From Streptomyces olivochromogenes (GTDB lineage Bacteria > Actinomycetota > Actinomycetes > Streptomycetales > Streptomycetaceae): a stretch of 64,000 nt of DNA. The notes below the pieces were generated by a model that did not search any database, had not been told where the DNA came from, and saw nothing but the letters and a program-made list of their open reading frames with translations. Numbering within the stretch: position 1 is the first letter of the stretch; each line of letters opens with the position of its first letter. This document shows, piece after piece, positions 43,365 through 51,394 of this stretch. The stretch spans positions 62,001 to 126,000 of the forward strand of contig NZ_KQ948461.1 of the NCBI RefSeq assembly GCF_001514115.1, read 5' to 3'. The position numbers were made by a program, and so were the translations under genes.

Positions 43365-43592
43365 TCAGGAAAGCCATCCGGTGGAGCTGTTCCCGGGAGG
43401 AAGAGACGGGGGCAGCGCGCGAGGACCGGGGACCGGAGCGCCGGGTGGTCTCGGGAGGAGACCGCCCGACGAGGGATCCCTGTTGAGGATCCATTCGAGT
43501 TCGCGCTGGATCCTGCGGGCCTCGTTGCGGACCTGCAGAGGTATGTCCCCTCGCTCGGAGATCAGTTGGGCGTAGATCGGTGCGTCGTGCAC
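43365..43592 (-). CDS. Small protein at the edge of the CIS locus
   Basis: A 75-residue reading frame, GTG start with GAGGAG 12 bases upstream. The first 45 residues (MHDAPIYAQLISERGDIPLQ, VRNEARRIQRELEWILNRD) form a plausible amphipathic helix pair of a kind seen in small Streptomyces proteins. The rest is proline- and arginine-rich. It lies 142 bp beyond the last CIS gene on the same strand. A real gene is likely but not certain; no function can be assigned. Confidence 0.5.
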   Translation of the reverse strand: MHDAPIYAQLISERGDIPLQVRNEARRIQRELEWILNRDPSSGGLLPRPPGAPVPGPRALPPSLPPGNSSTGWLS

Positions 43593-43734
43593 AGGTGGCG
43601 CTTCTCCTCGGGTCTGGTGCCTTCCCTCTACGGTAAGGCCGCGGCGGTGCCGCGGGACTCATCCTCCCAGTTCGGCCAGAACCGGAACCACCCGACCAAG
43701 GAATGGCACCTTCCCCACGAACCGTTCGGTGTCC

Positions 43735-45276
43735 CTACGAGTCGTTGGCGCTCGACGGACCGAACAACTCGATCTCGGCTATGGAGACCTGCTTGTCCCC
43801 GGCGGCGCCGTAGGCCGAGCGGATGATGAAACGGACCGCCGTGACATCACCCACGCGGAACTTGCGCTGTTGAGCGCCCGCAACCTGGTCGAGGGTGAGG
43901 AAGCGGGTGCTCGTCTTGCCGTTGGCCGTGGTGATCCGGGCCTCGATACGGTGCGGAAGCGCCGACTTCGTGAGCTGGTCCGCGTGGGTGGAGGTGCCCG
44001 AGGTGATGATCACGTCCAGTAGCCGGGTGGGCTGTTCGAACCGGGCCTCCAGCCACTCGCCGTCCCCGGACTGCGCGACGCCCGGTCCCCACCAGGTGTT
44101 GTTGAGCTTGTCGAAGGCGAGCCCCGCGCCGTGGCCGGGGAAGGAACGCGACGCCTTCACGTGGTCCGGGCCGACCGGGACCCGCTTGGCGAAGTGGTCC
44201 TTCACCGCCTGCACGGCAGCACCGGTGTTCGTCACGGCGAACACCAGCAGGCCGAGCACCACCGCGCCGACCACCCAGTTCATGACGCGTCCGAAGCCCC
44301 GCCGCAGTCGGGGTCGTTCCCCGGCCCACGGCACCTCTCCGTTACGGGAGTTGAGCACCCGACGCCACCAGGGCAGCCGGCCCGGCGCCTGCCGTTCCCC
44401 GGCCATGGACAGCGCGCAACGCCCGCAGAAGTGCCGGTCCGGCCGGTTGGGAGTGGCGCACCAGGGACAGGGCACACCCCCGTCCGCACCGGGCTCCGCG
44501 ACCGGGGTACGGACCTGTGGGCGGCTCGCCGCGGGGCGGCCGGGCAGTACGGGTGCCACCGACGGCGCGACCCGCGGTTCCGGGTCCGCCACCGGCACCA
44601 GCAGTGACCTGGCCCGCTCGGCCGCGGAGTCCCGGTCGGGGGCGGCCGAGGGCAGGGGCTCGGTGGCCGCGGTCTCGTCCGGCCGCGCGGGAGCGGCCGG
44701 TACGGAACCGTGGGCGGCGACGGGGGCCGGGTGGGGACGCGCGGTGTCGTCGCTCATCGGGCCCGGACCCGCCGCGTCACCGGATACCGGCGCACCGGAT
44801 TCCGGCGTACTGGGGGTCGACGCGTCCGGTGCGCTGCCGACGCCGTCGTCCTCGTGCGGGTCGCGTGCGGCTCGCGCGGTGCCCGTCCTGTCGGCGCTCA
44901 CGGTGTCCGCGTCCGCGTCCGCGATCGCGTCCGCCGTCGGCCGCCCGCCGGCTCCGGCCGCCGTGTCGTGCGCCGTACGAGCCGTTCCCGTACCGGCGCC
45001 CGGTCGTGCGAACGCGTCCCAGCCCGGCTCGCCCTCGGCCGACCCGGCGGATCCCGCCGTCAGGGAGCCTTGGTCGCCGGCCGTCGGCGCCGCCTCGTCG
45101 GCGGCAGCCGCGGGACGACGGGTCCGGGCCGCGACCCCCGCCGGAGCCGGGTCCCCGGCCCAGTCGAGCACCGCGCCGCAGGCGTCGCAGAAGGACTGGC
45201 CGGGCTCCGCACGGGTGCCGCACTCGGCGCAGGCCGGGGCGCGCCCGGGGCCGGTGCCTGGGGTCTGGGTGGTCAT
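43735..45276 (-). CDS. CIS-associated zinc-ribbon, single-pass membrane protein
   Basis: A 513-residue protein. Residues 1-35 hold a zinc ribbon (CAECG...CDACG); a long Ala/Pro/Thr/Asp-rich disordered linker follows. A second ribbon (CPWC...CGRC) lies near residue 280 and one membrane helix (VMNWVVGAVVLGLLVFAVT) near 340. The C-terminal 150 residues form a discoidin or NADase-type glycan-binding beta-sandwich (ASRSFPGHGAGLAFDKLNNT, WLEARFEQPTRLLDVIITSG, VRFIIRSAYG). The ribbon side should be cytosolic and the sandwich outside. It ends the CIS operon by 4-bp overlap. Tethering the cytoplasmic injection particle to the membrane is a reasonable inference. Confidence 0.8.
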   Translation of the reverse strand: MTTQTPGTGPGRAPACAECGTRAEPGQSFCDACGAVLDWAGDPAPAGVAARTRRPAAAADEAAPTAGDQGSLTAGSAGSAEGEPGWDAFARPGAGTGTARTAHDTAAGAGGRPTADAIADADADTVSADRTGTARAARDPHEDDGVGSAPDASTPSTPESGAPVSGDAAGPGPMSDDTARPHPAPVAAHGSVPAAPARPDETAATEPLPSAAPDRDSAAERARSLLVPVADPEPRVAPSVAPVLPGRPAASRPQVRTPVAEPGADGGVPCPWCATPNRPDRHFCGRCALSMAGERQAPGRLPWWRRVLNSRNGEVPWAGERPRLRRGFGRVMNWVVGAVVLGLLVFAVTNTGAAVQAVKDHFAKRVPVGPDHVKASRSFPGHGAGLAFDKLNNTWWGPGVAQSGDGEWLEARFEQPTRLLDVIITSGTSTHADQLTKSALPHRIEARITTANGKTSTRFLTLDQVAGAQQRKFRVGDVTAVRFIIRSAYGAAGDKQVSIAEIELFGPSSANDS

Positions 45277-45830
45277 TTCTCGGGGATCCTTTCGGCGGCG
45301 GTCACCTGGACCGTGTAGGGCATGTGGGCGGGACGGGCGGCCGCCACGAGGTTCTCCAGCCGGTACTCGTCCGCCGGGGTCGGCTCGGGCAGCCGGAGCG
45401 TGACGTGCAGCCGGGGGCGGCGGTCGCCGGGGACCGGGCCGAGCGGACGCGGGTCCCAGGCGGCGGCGCCGCTCTCGGTGATCTCCGGCTCGACACCGAA
45501 GGCGAGGCGTACCGCTTCGGACAGGCCGCGGCGGGTGCCTCGTACGCGATGCAGGTACGCGGCGGCGGCGACGGCCGCGCGCAGCCGCGCGTCCGGTTCC
45601 GTGCCGTCGACCTCGGCGCCGACCCAGGTGCCCAGCCAGCGGGCGAAGTCGGCCGGTGCGAGCGCCGGGTCGAAGTAGGTGTGCAGACAGTCGAGGGCCA
45701 GCAGGATCGGCGCGACCACCTCGTCAAGGCCCGCGACGAAGCGCAGCGCCAGGTCGTCGTCGGCGAAGACCGCGGGGAGCATGCCGCCGATCGGCGCCGA
45801 GGACTCCAGGCCGTCGATGGAGCCCCTCAT
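45273..45830 (-). CDS. CIS baseplate protein, phage tail protein I-like
   Basis: A 185-residue protein of the phage P2 tail-protein-I type. It shows LPAVFADDDLALRFVAGLDE, HTYFDPALAPADFARWLGTW, YLHRVRGTRRGLSEAVRLAF and ARPAHMPYTVQVTAAER. In contractile tails this protein links the baseplate wedge to peripheral fibres or caps. It is coupled to the baseplate J gene (ATGA overlap) and to the zinc-ribbon gene. Function by homology to phage and PVC-type systems. Confidence 0.88.
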   Translation of the reverse strand: MRGSIDGLESSAPIGGMLPAVFADDDLALRFVAGLDEVVAPILLALDCLHTYFDPALAPADFARWLGTWVGAEVDGTEPDARLRAAVAAAAYLHRVRGTRRGLSEAVRLAFGVEPEITESGAAAWDPRPLGPVPGDRRPRLHVTLRLPEPTPADEYRLENLVAAARPAHMPYTVQVTAAERIPEK

Positions 45831-47785
45831 GAGCCGTCTCCGATGACGCGGACCCGGTGGTCGAAGGAGAACACCAGCGAAGGGGCCTCCAGGTCGATCC
45901 GGTCGGTCGGGTCGCCGCGCTTGCCGGTCAGCGGGTCGGCGGGGTGGAGCTGCACCGCGTCGACGAGTTCGACGCCGGGCACACGTTGCAGCACCGCGAA
46001 GACCTCGCCCGCCTGCACGGGCCGGCCGAACGGCCAGCCGGTGCCGTCCGCGCCGCCGGTGAGCGGGTCCAGATGGCGGTAGAGCGCGTCGTGGGTCTGG
46101 CGGCGCACCCGGTCGGTGTCGACCCCGCGGAAGGCGTGCACGGTGGCGACGACGGTGACGCCCTGGTAGAAGGGCGGCCCGACCGCGAGCCGGGTGCCGA
46201 TCAGCCGGCGCTCGTCGAGGTGGCGGGTGATGCGCTGCAACAGGGCGTCGCCGGGGACGAGTTGCTCGAAACGCAGCCGTCCGCCGGGGTCGGGCACGGC
46301 CTGCGGGACGACCAGGACACGGACCGCGTAGGCGCCGTGCTCGCCCTCCTCGCCCTCCAGGCAGGTGATCCGGGCCGTCTCGGGGGCCGCGCGCCGGGCC
46401 AGTTCCTCGTAGTCGCGCAGGGTCACGGCCCGCTCCTGGGCGCGCAGCGTGATCGGGGCGCGGGTCTTCGCCTCCTCGACCGTCTCGCCCTCGACGCCGC
46501 CCCGGGCGGCCTCCCGGTTGACGACGTCGGCCACGTACGGCACCGAGCTGCGCAGCACCTGGACGGCACCCCGGGCGACGTTCCCGGCCCGGCCGCCACC
46601 GGTGCGGTAGCGGCGGGCGCGGATCACGGCTCCCTTGGGCGCCGCCGTCCCGTACTGGCGCATCGTGCCGTCGGGTTCGCGGACGGCGGGCCCGAAGGCG
46701 ATCTCGCCGGTCGCCGCGTCCAGGGTGATGTGCCGGTCGGCGGGACCGGACGCGGCGAAGTGCGGGACGACGTCCCAGTCGACCCAGCCGTCGCGCTCGG
46801 CGGTCTGCAGCAGCACCGGCGGGGTGTCGCCCACGACGGGGAAGTGGACGAGCCGCAGCCGCTGCCCGGGCAGACCGGTGGACTCGCCGAGCGCCTCGTC
46901 CTGGACGGTCTCCGCGTGGATGGCCGAGGTGGTCCCGCCGAGGGTGAACGCGTCGACGGACCGGATGGTCGGAGACGTGGTGTAGAAGGGCTGGTCGGAC
47001 AGCGGTTCGGTGACCCGGCAGCGCAGCCAGCCCGCCTCCTGCCCGCCGGTGCGCGACAGCGTGTGGCCGCCCGGGACGTGCAGGACCACCTCACCGGGCC
47101 GGTTCAGACCACCGGTGCCGTCCCGGTCCACCTCGCAGGCCGCCCAGCCGTCCTCGGTCCACGCCTCCCAGACCAGCGGCGGCTGCCGCGGATCGACACC
47201 GACACCGTCGACCCGGCTGTCGAGCTCCAGGCCCAGCGCGCAGTGCGGTACGGCGGCGGTGAGGCCGAGGAGCATGCAGTCACCGGGGCTCGGCGACTCC
47301 GCGAAACACAGCACGTCCTTGCCCTCGGCGAGATCGGCGCTCCGGTCGGTGACCGCACCACCGTTCTGTTGCACGACGAGACGACGCAACGAGCAGGGCA
47401 CCACGGTCAGTTCGCGCTCGGTCGCGAAGACGACCGCCTCCTCGTTCTCGGTGCGCACGGTGGCGGCCTCGGTTCCCACGGGCAGCACGATCGGCTCCTC
47501 GTGCGGCGCCGACAGCCAGAACGTGAGGTCCGTACGGGCGGCCGAGGGCGGGAACAGCGTGATGCCGACGAGGTCGAGGAACGCCAGGTGGTTCTTCTCG
47601 GGGACGCGGTTGAGCCGGTAGACGATCTGGTCGGCCATGTGGGCGACCGTTTCCACGAGGGTGACGCCGGGGTCCGACACGTTGTGGTCGGTCCATTCGG
47701 GGGCGCGCTGCTGGATGTAGCGCTTGGCGTCGTCGACGAACTGCTGGAAGCGGCGGTCGTCGAGGTTCGGGGAGGGCAGTGCCAT
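45827..47785 (-). CDS. CIS baseplate wedge protein (baseplate J-like)
   Basis: A 652-residue baseplate assembly protein. The N-terminus (PSPNLDDRRFQQFVDDAKRY, DHNVSDPGVTLVETVAHMAD) and central segments (RTDLTFWLSAPHEEP, ALVL-like strands, ITLRAQERAVTLRDYEELAR) are typical of the gp6/J family in eCIS loci. ARITCLEGEEGEHGAYAVRVLVVP and the closing repeat around LLQRITRHLDERRLIGTRLAVG complete the fold. It should form the iris-like ring of the baseplate together with gp25. The start codon shares one base with the gp25 stop. Confidence 0.92.
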   Translation of the reverse strand: MALPSPNLDDRRFQQFVDDAKRYIQQRAPEWTDHNVSDPGVTLVETVAHMADQIVYRLNRVPEKNHLAFLDLVGITLFPPSAARTDLTFWLSAPHEEPIVLPVGTEAATVRTENEEAVVFATERELTVVPCSLRRLVVQQNGGAVTDRSADLAEGKDVLCFAESPSPGDCMLLGLTAAVPHCALGLELDSRVDGVGVDPRQPPLVWEAWTEDGWAACEVDRDGTGGLNRPGEVVLHVPGGHTLSRTGGQEAGWLRCRVTEPLSDQPFYTTSPTIRSVDAFTLGGTTSAIHAETVQDEALGESTGLPGQRLRLVHFPVVGDTPPVLLQTAERDGWVDWDVVPHFAASGPADRHITLDAATGEIAFGPAVREPDGTMRQYGTAAPKGAVIRARRYRTGGGRAGNVARGAVQVLRSSVPYVADVVNREAARGGVEGETVEEAKTRAPITLRAQERAVTLRDYEELARRAAPETARITCLEGEEGEHGAYAVRVLVVPQAVPDPGGRLRFEQLVPGDALLQRITRHLDERRLIGTRLAVGPPFYQGVTVVATVHAFRGVDTDRVRRQTHDALYRHLDPLTGGADGTGWPFGRPVQAGEVFAVLQRVPGVELVDAVQLHPADPLTGKRGDPTDRIDLEAPSLVFSFDHRVRVIGDGS

Positions 47786-48225
47786 CAGCGGTCGCTTTCA
47801 AGGGAGTTGCCCGCGCCGGAGGCGTCAGGCTCCTCGTGGGAGGGGATGACGTAGAACGGAAAGACCAGGCTGCGCGGGTTGTTGGTGCCGCGGATCGAAT
47901 AGCGCACGTCGATGAAGAGCACGCCCTGGTCGGGACCCGCCGTCACCTCGACGTCGTTGACCTCGATCCGTGGCTCCCAGCGGTCCAGGGTGGTGTACAC
48001 CTCGTGCTGGATCCGGCCCGCCGTCGCCTCGTTGACCGGCGCGAACACCAGGTCGTGGATGGCGCAGCCGAACTCGGGCCGCATCGGCCGCTCGCCCGGC
48101 GCGGTGGCCAGCACCAGCCGGATGGCCTCCTCGATCTCCCGCTCCCCGCTGACCATGGCGATGCCACCGGTGGGACCGATGCGCATGGGGAACGCCCAGC
48201 CGGATCCAACGAACTGCTCGGCCAT
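47785..48225 (-). CDS. CIS baseplate protein gp25 family
   Basis: A 146-residue gp25/GPW-like protein. It has the diagnostic EIEEAIRLVLATAPGERPMR, PEFGCAIHDLVFAPVNEATA, IQHEVYTTLDRWEPRIEVND and VDVRYSIRGTNN-type ending (read FIDVRYSIRGTNNPRSLVFP). The EPR motif is the conserved core that contacts sheath and wedge. It shares a base with the J gene start (TGATG). It lies 40 bp after the VgrG-like gene. Confidence 0.93.
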   Translation of the reverse strand: MAEQFVGSGWAFPMRIGPTGGIAMVSGEREIEEAIRLVLATAPGERPMRPEFGCAIHDLVFAPVNEATAGRIQHEVYTTLDRWEPRIEVNDVEVTAGPDQGVLFIDVRYSIRGTNNPRSLVFPFYVIPSHEEPDASGAGNSLESDR

Positions 48226-48265
48226 CAGAGGGCCACCCGCCTACTCCTGAAGAACGTCCCGGCCG

Positions 48266-50182
48266 TCACGGCAGCGGATACGGCTTGTTGTTGACCAGCA
48301 CCACACCCTGCAAGGCGAGCGTGATGGCCCGAATACCCACATTCGCGATGGAGTTGACCTGTACGCTGCCGCCGGCGGTGAGCGTCGCGGCGCCCACCGC
48401 CTTGAGGCTGAGCGCTCCCATCGCGTCGACGGTGACCGCACCGCCGAGCGACTTGAGGTTGACCAGCCCGCGGCCCTCGATGTCGAGCGGGCCGCCGCTC
48501 TTGATGGTCAGTCTCCGGCGCGCGCTCAGGGTGAGGTCGGTGCCGGCCTCGACCGAGACCGACCGGGTGCCCTTGATGGTGACGGACCCCTTGCTGTCCA
48601 CGGTGATCTCGGTCTTCGTGCGATCGAGATTGATGATCAGCTTGTCGTTGCCGGAGGCGATCCGCACCCCCTGCTTGCGGGCACCGGTCTGCTGGCTGAG
48701 CAGGTCCACCCGGTTGCCCTTCCGGTCGGACAGGGTGTGCCGGATCGCCTGCTTCTTCAGCCCGTCGTGCAGTGGTACGTCACTGACCACGGTCGGTTTG
48801 TCCTTGCCGTTGTAGAGGCCGCCGATGACGAACGGATGGTCCAGGGCGCCGCGGTCGAAGGCCACCAGCACCTCGTCGTCGACGTCGAACGGGAACACCC
48901 CGCCGCCACCCTTCCCGCCGAGCTGCACGGTCCGCGTCCAGTCGCTCTCGTACGCGTCGTCCAGCCAGGGGAACTGGAGCTTGACCCGGCCCTGCTTCAG
49001 CGGGTCCTGCACATTCGTCACCAGGGCGTTGGCCACGCTCGGCAGCTTCGGCGCGGTGGCCGTGCCCCCGCCGGACGTCAGCCCGTACAGGGAGCGCCAC
49101 TGCCGGCCGCTGACAGTGATCCAGGTCTGGTAGTGCTCGTCGTAGCCGAAGACGTGCCGCACGGACGTCACCGTGTACTTGCCCTCGAACGGCTTGCCCA
49201 CGTCGGTCAGCGTGACCGGAACGCCGGGCCGCAGCTTGGGGTTGCCGAACACCATGACCTCCAGCTCGGCGAAGGAGGAGGTCACGTCGTCGGCGAGGGC
49301 CTTGGCGGCGACCTTCACCTCGGCCAGGCGGTCGTAGGGTGTGTCGGTCTCCACCAGCTTGGCGGTCTTGAACTTCTTCGCCGTCTTCTGCGGGGTGGTG
49401 CCGATCGCGAAGCCGTCGTTGGACGTGGCGGGCGACATGGCGGTGAGCTTCTTCTTCGTCGTGACGTTCCAGCCGCGCGCCTCGGTCTTGGCGACCTGGT
49501 CGGCGGAGGTCACCGCGGCCCGGCAGCGCAGCACGTCCACGCCGCCCTGCAGTACGAAGGGGCTCTTGTCGCCCGGGGTGCTGGTCGGCGGCGCGGTGGA
49601 GGCCGGGTCGGACTTGGCGAACTGGAACTTCCCCTCGGAGTCCAGCGACATGACCACGTCGTTCTCGTCGGCGAGCCGGGCGAGGAAGTCCCAGTCGGTC
49701 ACATTGGCCTGACTGATGAACTCGTAGACCGTCGTGGTGGGCCTGATGCCGCCCTTCCCCTTGCCGATCGGAATGCCGTTCATCGTGGCCAGCTTCTTCG
49801 CGATGTCCGCGGCCGTCTGATTGCGGTACGCGGCCACCCTGCGCTGGCGCATCAGACGGTGGCCCATGTCGTAGCCGCGGATGACGGTGAAGGTGCCGGT
49901 GCCGTCGTAGTCGGTCTCCATGCCGGTCACCTCGCCGGTCAGCAGCGGGGAGGCCGCGCCCTGGCCGTCCGCGACCGGCGCGAGCGTCACCAGGGTGCCG
50001 CACTGGATGCCGAGTTCGCCGAGCACCAGCCGGTCCGGGTCGCGGAAGGTCAGCCGGAACGCGGCCGGCACGCCCGCCCCGAGGTCGACCCAGCAGCCGA
50101 CGAGGTCGGAGGCGATCTTCTCCGGGACCGGACTGCCGTCCACGGTCACGTGGACGACGTTGGAGTACGAGGGCTGGACCAT
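48266..50182 (-). CDS. CIS hub/spike protein, VgrG-like
   Basis: A 638-residue hub and spike fusion. Residues 1 to about 370 resemble phage late-control protein D/gp27 (DLVGCWVDLGAGVPAAFRLTF, FTVIRGYDMGHRLMRQRRVA, VTDWDFLARLADENDVVMSL). An OB-fold follows (ALVTNVQDPLKQGRVKLQFPW, EVLVAFDRGALDHPFVIGGL). The C-terminus is a gp5-type triple beta-helix of short repeats (TEITVDSKGSVTIKGTRSVS onwards). It ends bluntly at NNKPYPLP with no enzyme or PAAR domain. It begins with one base shared with the LysM gene stop. Confidence 0.93.
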   Translation of the reverse strand: MVQPSYSNVVHVTVDGSPVPEKIASDLVGCWVDLGAGVPAAFRLTFRDPDRLVLGELGIQCGTLVTLAPVADGQGAASPLLTGEVTGMETDYDGTGTFTVIRGYDMGHRLMRQRRVAAYRNQTAADIAKKLATMNGIPIGKGKGGIRPTTTVYEFISQANVTDWDFLARLADENDVVMSLDSEGKFQFAKSDPASTAPPTSTPGDKSPFVLQGGVDVLRCRAAVTSADQVAKTEARGWNVTTKKKLTAMSPATSNDGFAIGTTPQKTAKKFKTAKLVETDTPYDRLAEVKVAAKALADDVTSSFAELEVMVFGNPKLRPGVPVTLTDVGKPFEGKYTVTSVRHVFGYDEHYQTWITVSGRQWRSLYGLTSGGGTATAPKLPSVANALVTNVQDPLKQGRVKLQFPWLDDAYESDWTRTVQLGGKGGGGVFPFDVDDEVLVAFDRGALDHPFVIGGLYNGKDKPTVVSDVPLHDGLKKQAIRHTLSDRKGNRVDLLSQQTGARKQGVRIASGNDKLIINLDRTKTEITVDSKGSVTIKGTRSVSVEAGTDLTLSARRRLTIKSGGPLDIEGRGLVNLKSLGGAVTVDAMGALSLKAVGAATLTAGGSVQVNSIANVGIRAITLALQGVVLVNNKPYPLP

Positions 50183-50910
50183 CAGAAACCCACCTCTTCG
50201 GCGGCGGGCAGCACGAGCTCGGTGCCGTTCGACAGCCGGTTCGGGTCGTCGATGCCGTTGGCCTCGGCGATCGCCCGCCAGGCCGCCGCGTCCCCGTACT
50301 CCCGCCACGCCAGCGACTGCAGCGAGTCGCCCGCGACGACCCGGTGCACACGCTGCGCGGTGAGCGCGCCCGACGTCGGGTTCTGCCCCTTGGTCTTGCT
50401 GGGGATCTCGTGCAGATGCACCTGACAGGTGGCGCGGATCGGCACGCCCGTCGTGCCGAACAGGGAGTAACTGGCGTCCACCGAGCTGACGTACGCCGTG
50501 AACCGCGCGGTCGAGAACGACCCCCACTGGAACACCACCCACGGCGTGGACGGCTGCTTCGCCGCGATGCTCTTCGTCGTCACCTCGCAGCAGGAGAACA
50601 GTGCCTCGACCTTCTTCAGCACCGAATTGCTGGTCGGGTCGTCGGACGAATCGAGGAAGATCTCGACGGTCATCTCGCGGGGCTCGGGCCCCATGAACTC
50701 CGGGAGAGAGCCGTCCCGCACGGCCGCGGTCGGGGTGGTCTTCCACCGGGCGCGCCGGCTCAGCGAGAGCGTCGAGGGGTTGAAGTCGAAGTTGAACGTC
50801 TTGATCAACCCGCCCGGAGTGGTGCTGCGGCCGATGGGCGGCTCGTGAATGGCCAGCGTGGCCCTCACCAGACTCTTGCCCGCGCCGCCCTTTCCTGACT
50901 TGCCTGCCAT
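50182..50910 (-). CDS. CIS LysM-containing tail protein
   Basis: A 242-residue protein. The N-terminal 170 residues are a tail-adaptor domain (FNFDFNPSTLSLSRRARWKT, MTVEIFLDSSDDPTSNSVLK, FQWGSFSTARFTAYVSSVDA). The end is a LysM module (HRVVAGDSLQSLAWREYGDA, WRAIAEANGIDD, GTELVLP). In PVC-like and AFP systems the equivalent (Afp7-type) protein joins tube and hub, and LysM is a structural adaptor rather than a wall binder. The N-terminus is Gly/Lys-rich. Confidence 0.9.
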   Translation of the reverse strand: MAGKSGKGGAGKSLVRATLAIHEPPIGRSTTPGGLIKTFNFDFNPSTLSLSRRARWKTTPTAAVRDGSLPEFMGPEPREMTVEIFLDSSDDPTSNSVLKKVEALFSCCEVTTKSIAAKQPSTPWVVFQWGSFSTARFTAYVSSVDASYSLFGTTGVPIRATCQVHLHEIPSKTKGQNPTSGALTAQRVHRVVAGDSLQSLAWREYGDAAAWRAIAEANGIDDPNRLSNGTELVLPAAEEVGF

Positions 50911-50925
50911 GTTCTTCGCCGTTCC

Positions 50926-51351
50926 CTAGTCCGTGAACCCGTGGTGGGTGATTTCCAGCACCTCCGTGGCCACGGCCGGGCTGGCCGGGTCCAGGGAGGG
51001 CCCCTGCCAACTGACCGGGAGCACGTCGAGCAGACCCCAGCGGGCCACCTCCGAGCCGTCCGCGCGCAACGCCGCGATCTGCGCCGTCGGCCGCTTGACC
51101 CCCGTGGTCACGGAGGACACCCAGGCCGCGACCTTCGCGGTGTCCGGTGTCAGGGGGCGGGTCAGCCGGATGTTGGAGAAGGTCACGCGGGACGGAAGCT
51201 GCCACACGAACCCGTTGTTGCCGCCCTCCTGGCGCTGCTCGATCTCCACCTGCGACGAGAGTCCTTCACACCCGTTGAAGTAACCGAGGCTCTCGCCGTC
51301 GATGGTGAGGGTGAAGAAGATGGTGGAGCCCGGGTCTCGATCGGTGGCCAT
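50926..51351 (-). CDS. CIS tube-like protein (gp19 family), second copy
   Basis: A 141-residue T4 gp19-like tube protein (TIFFTLTIDGESLGYFNGCE, GLSSQVEIEQRQEGGNNGFV, FSNIRLTRPLTPDTAKVAAW, VLEITHHGFTD). It differs clearly from the major tube protein at 55527. In eCIS loci two or three tube paralogs occur, and the minor ones form the first rings on the hub. Position next to the LysM and hub genes supports that role. Confidence 0.9.
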   Translation of the reverse strand: MATDRDPGSTIFFTLTIDGESLGYFNGCEGLSSQVEIEQRQEGGNNGFVWQLPSRVTFSNIRLTRPLTPDTAKVAAWVSSVTTGVKRPTAQIAALRADGSEVARWGLLDVLPVSWQGPSLDPASPAVATEVLEITHHGFTD

Positions 51352-51394
51352 CGGGGATCGGCCTTTCTTGAGGTGTCGTACGGGGTGGTGGAGG

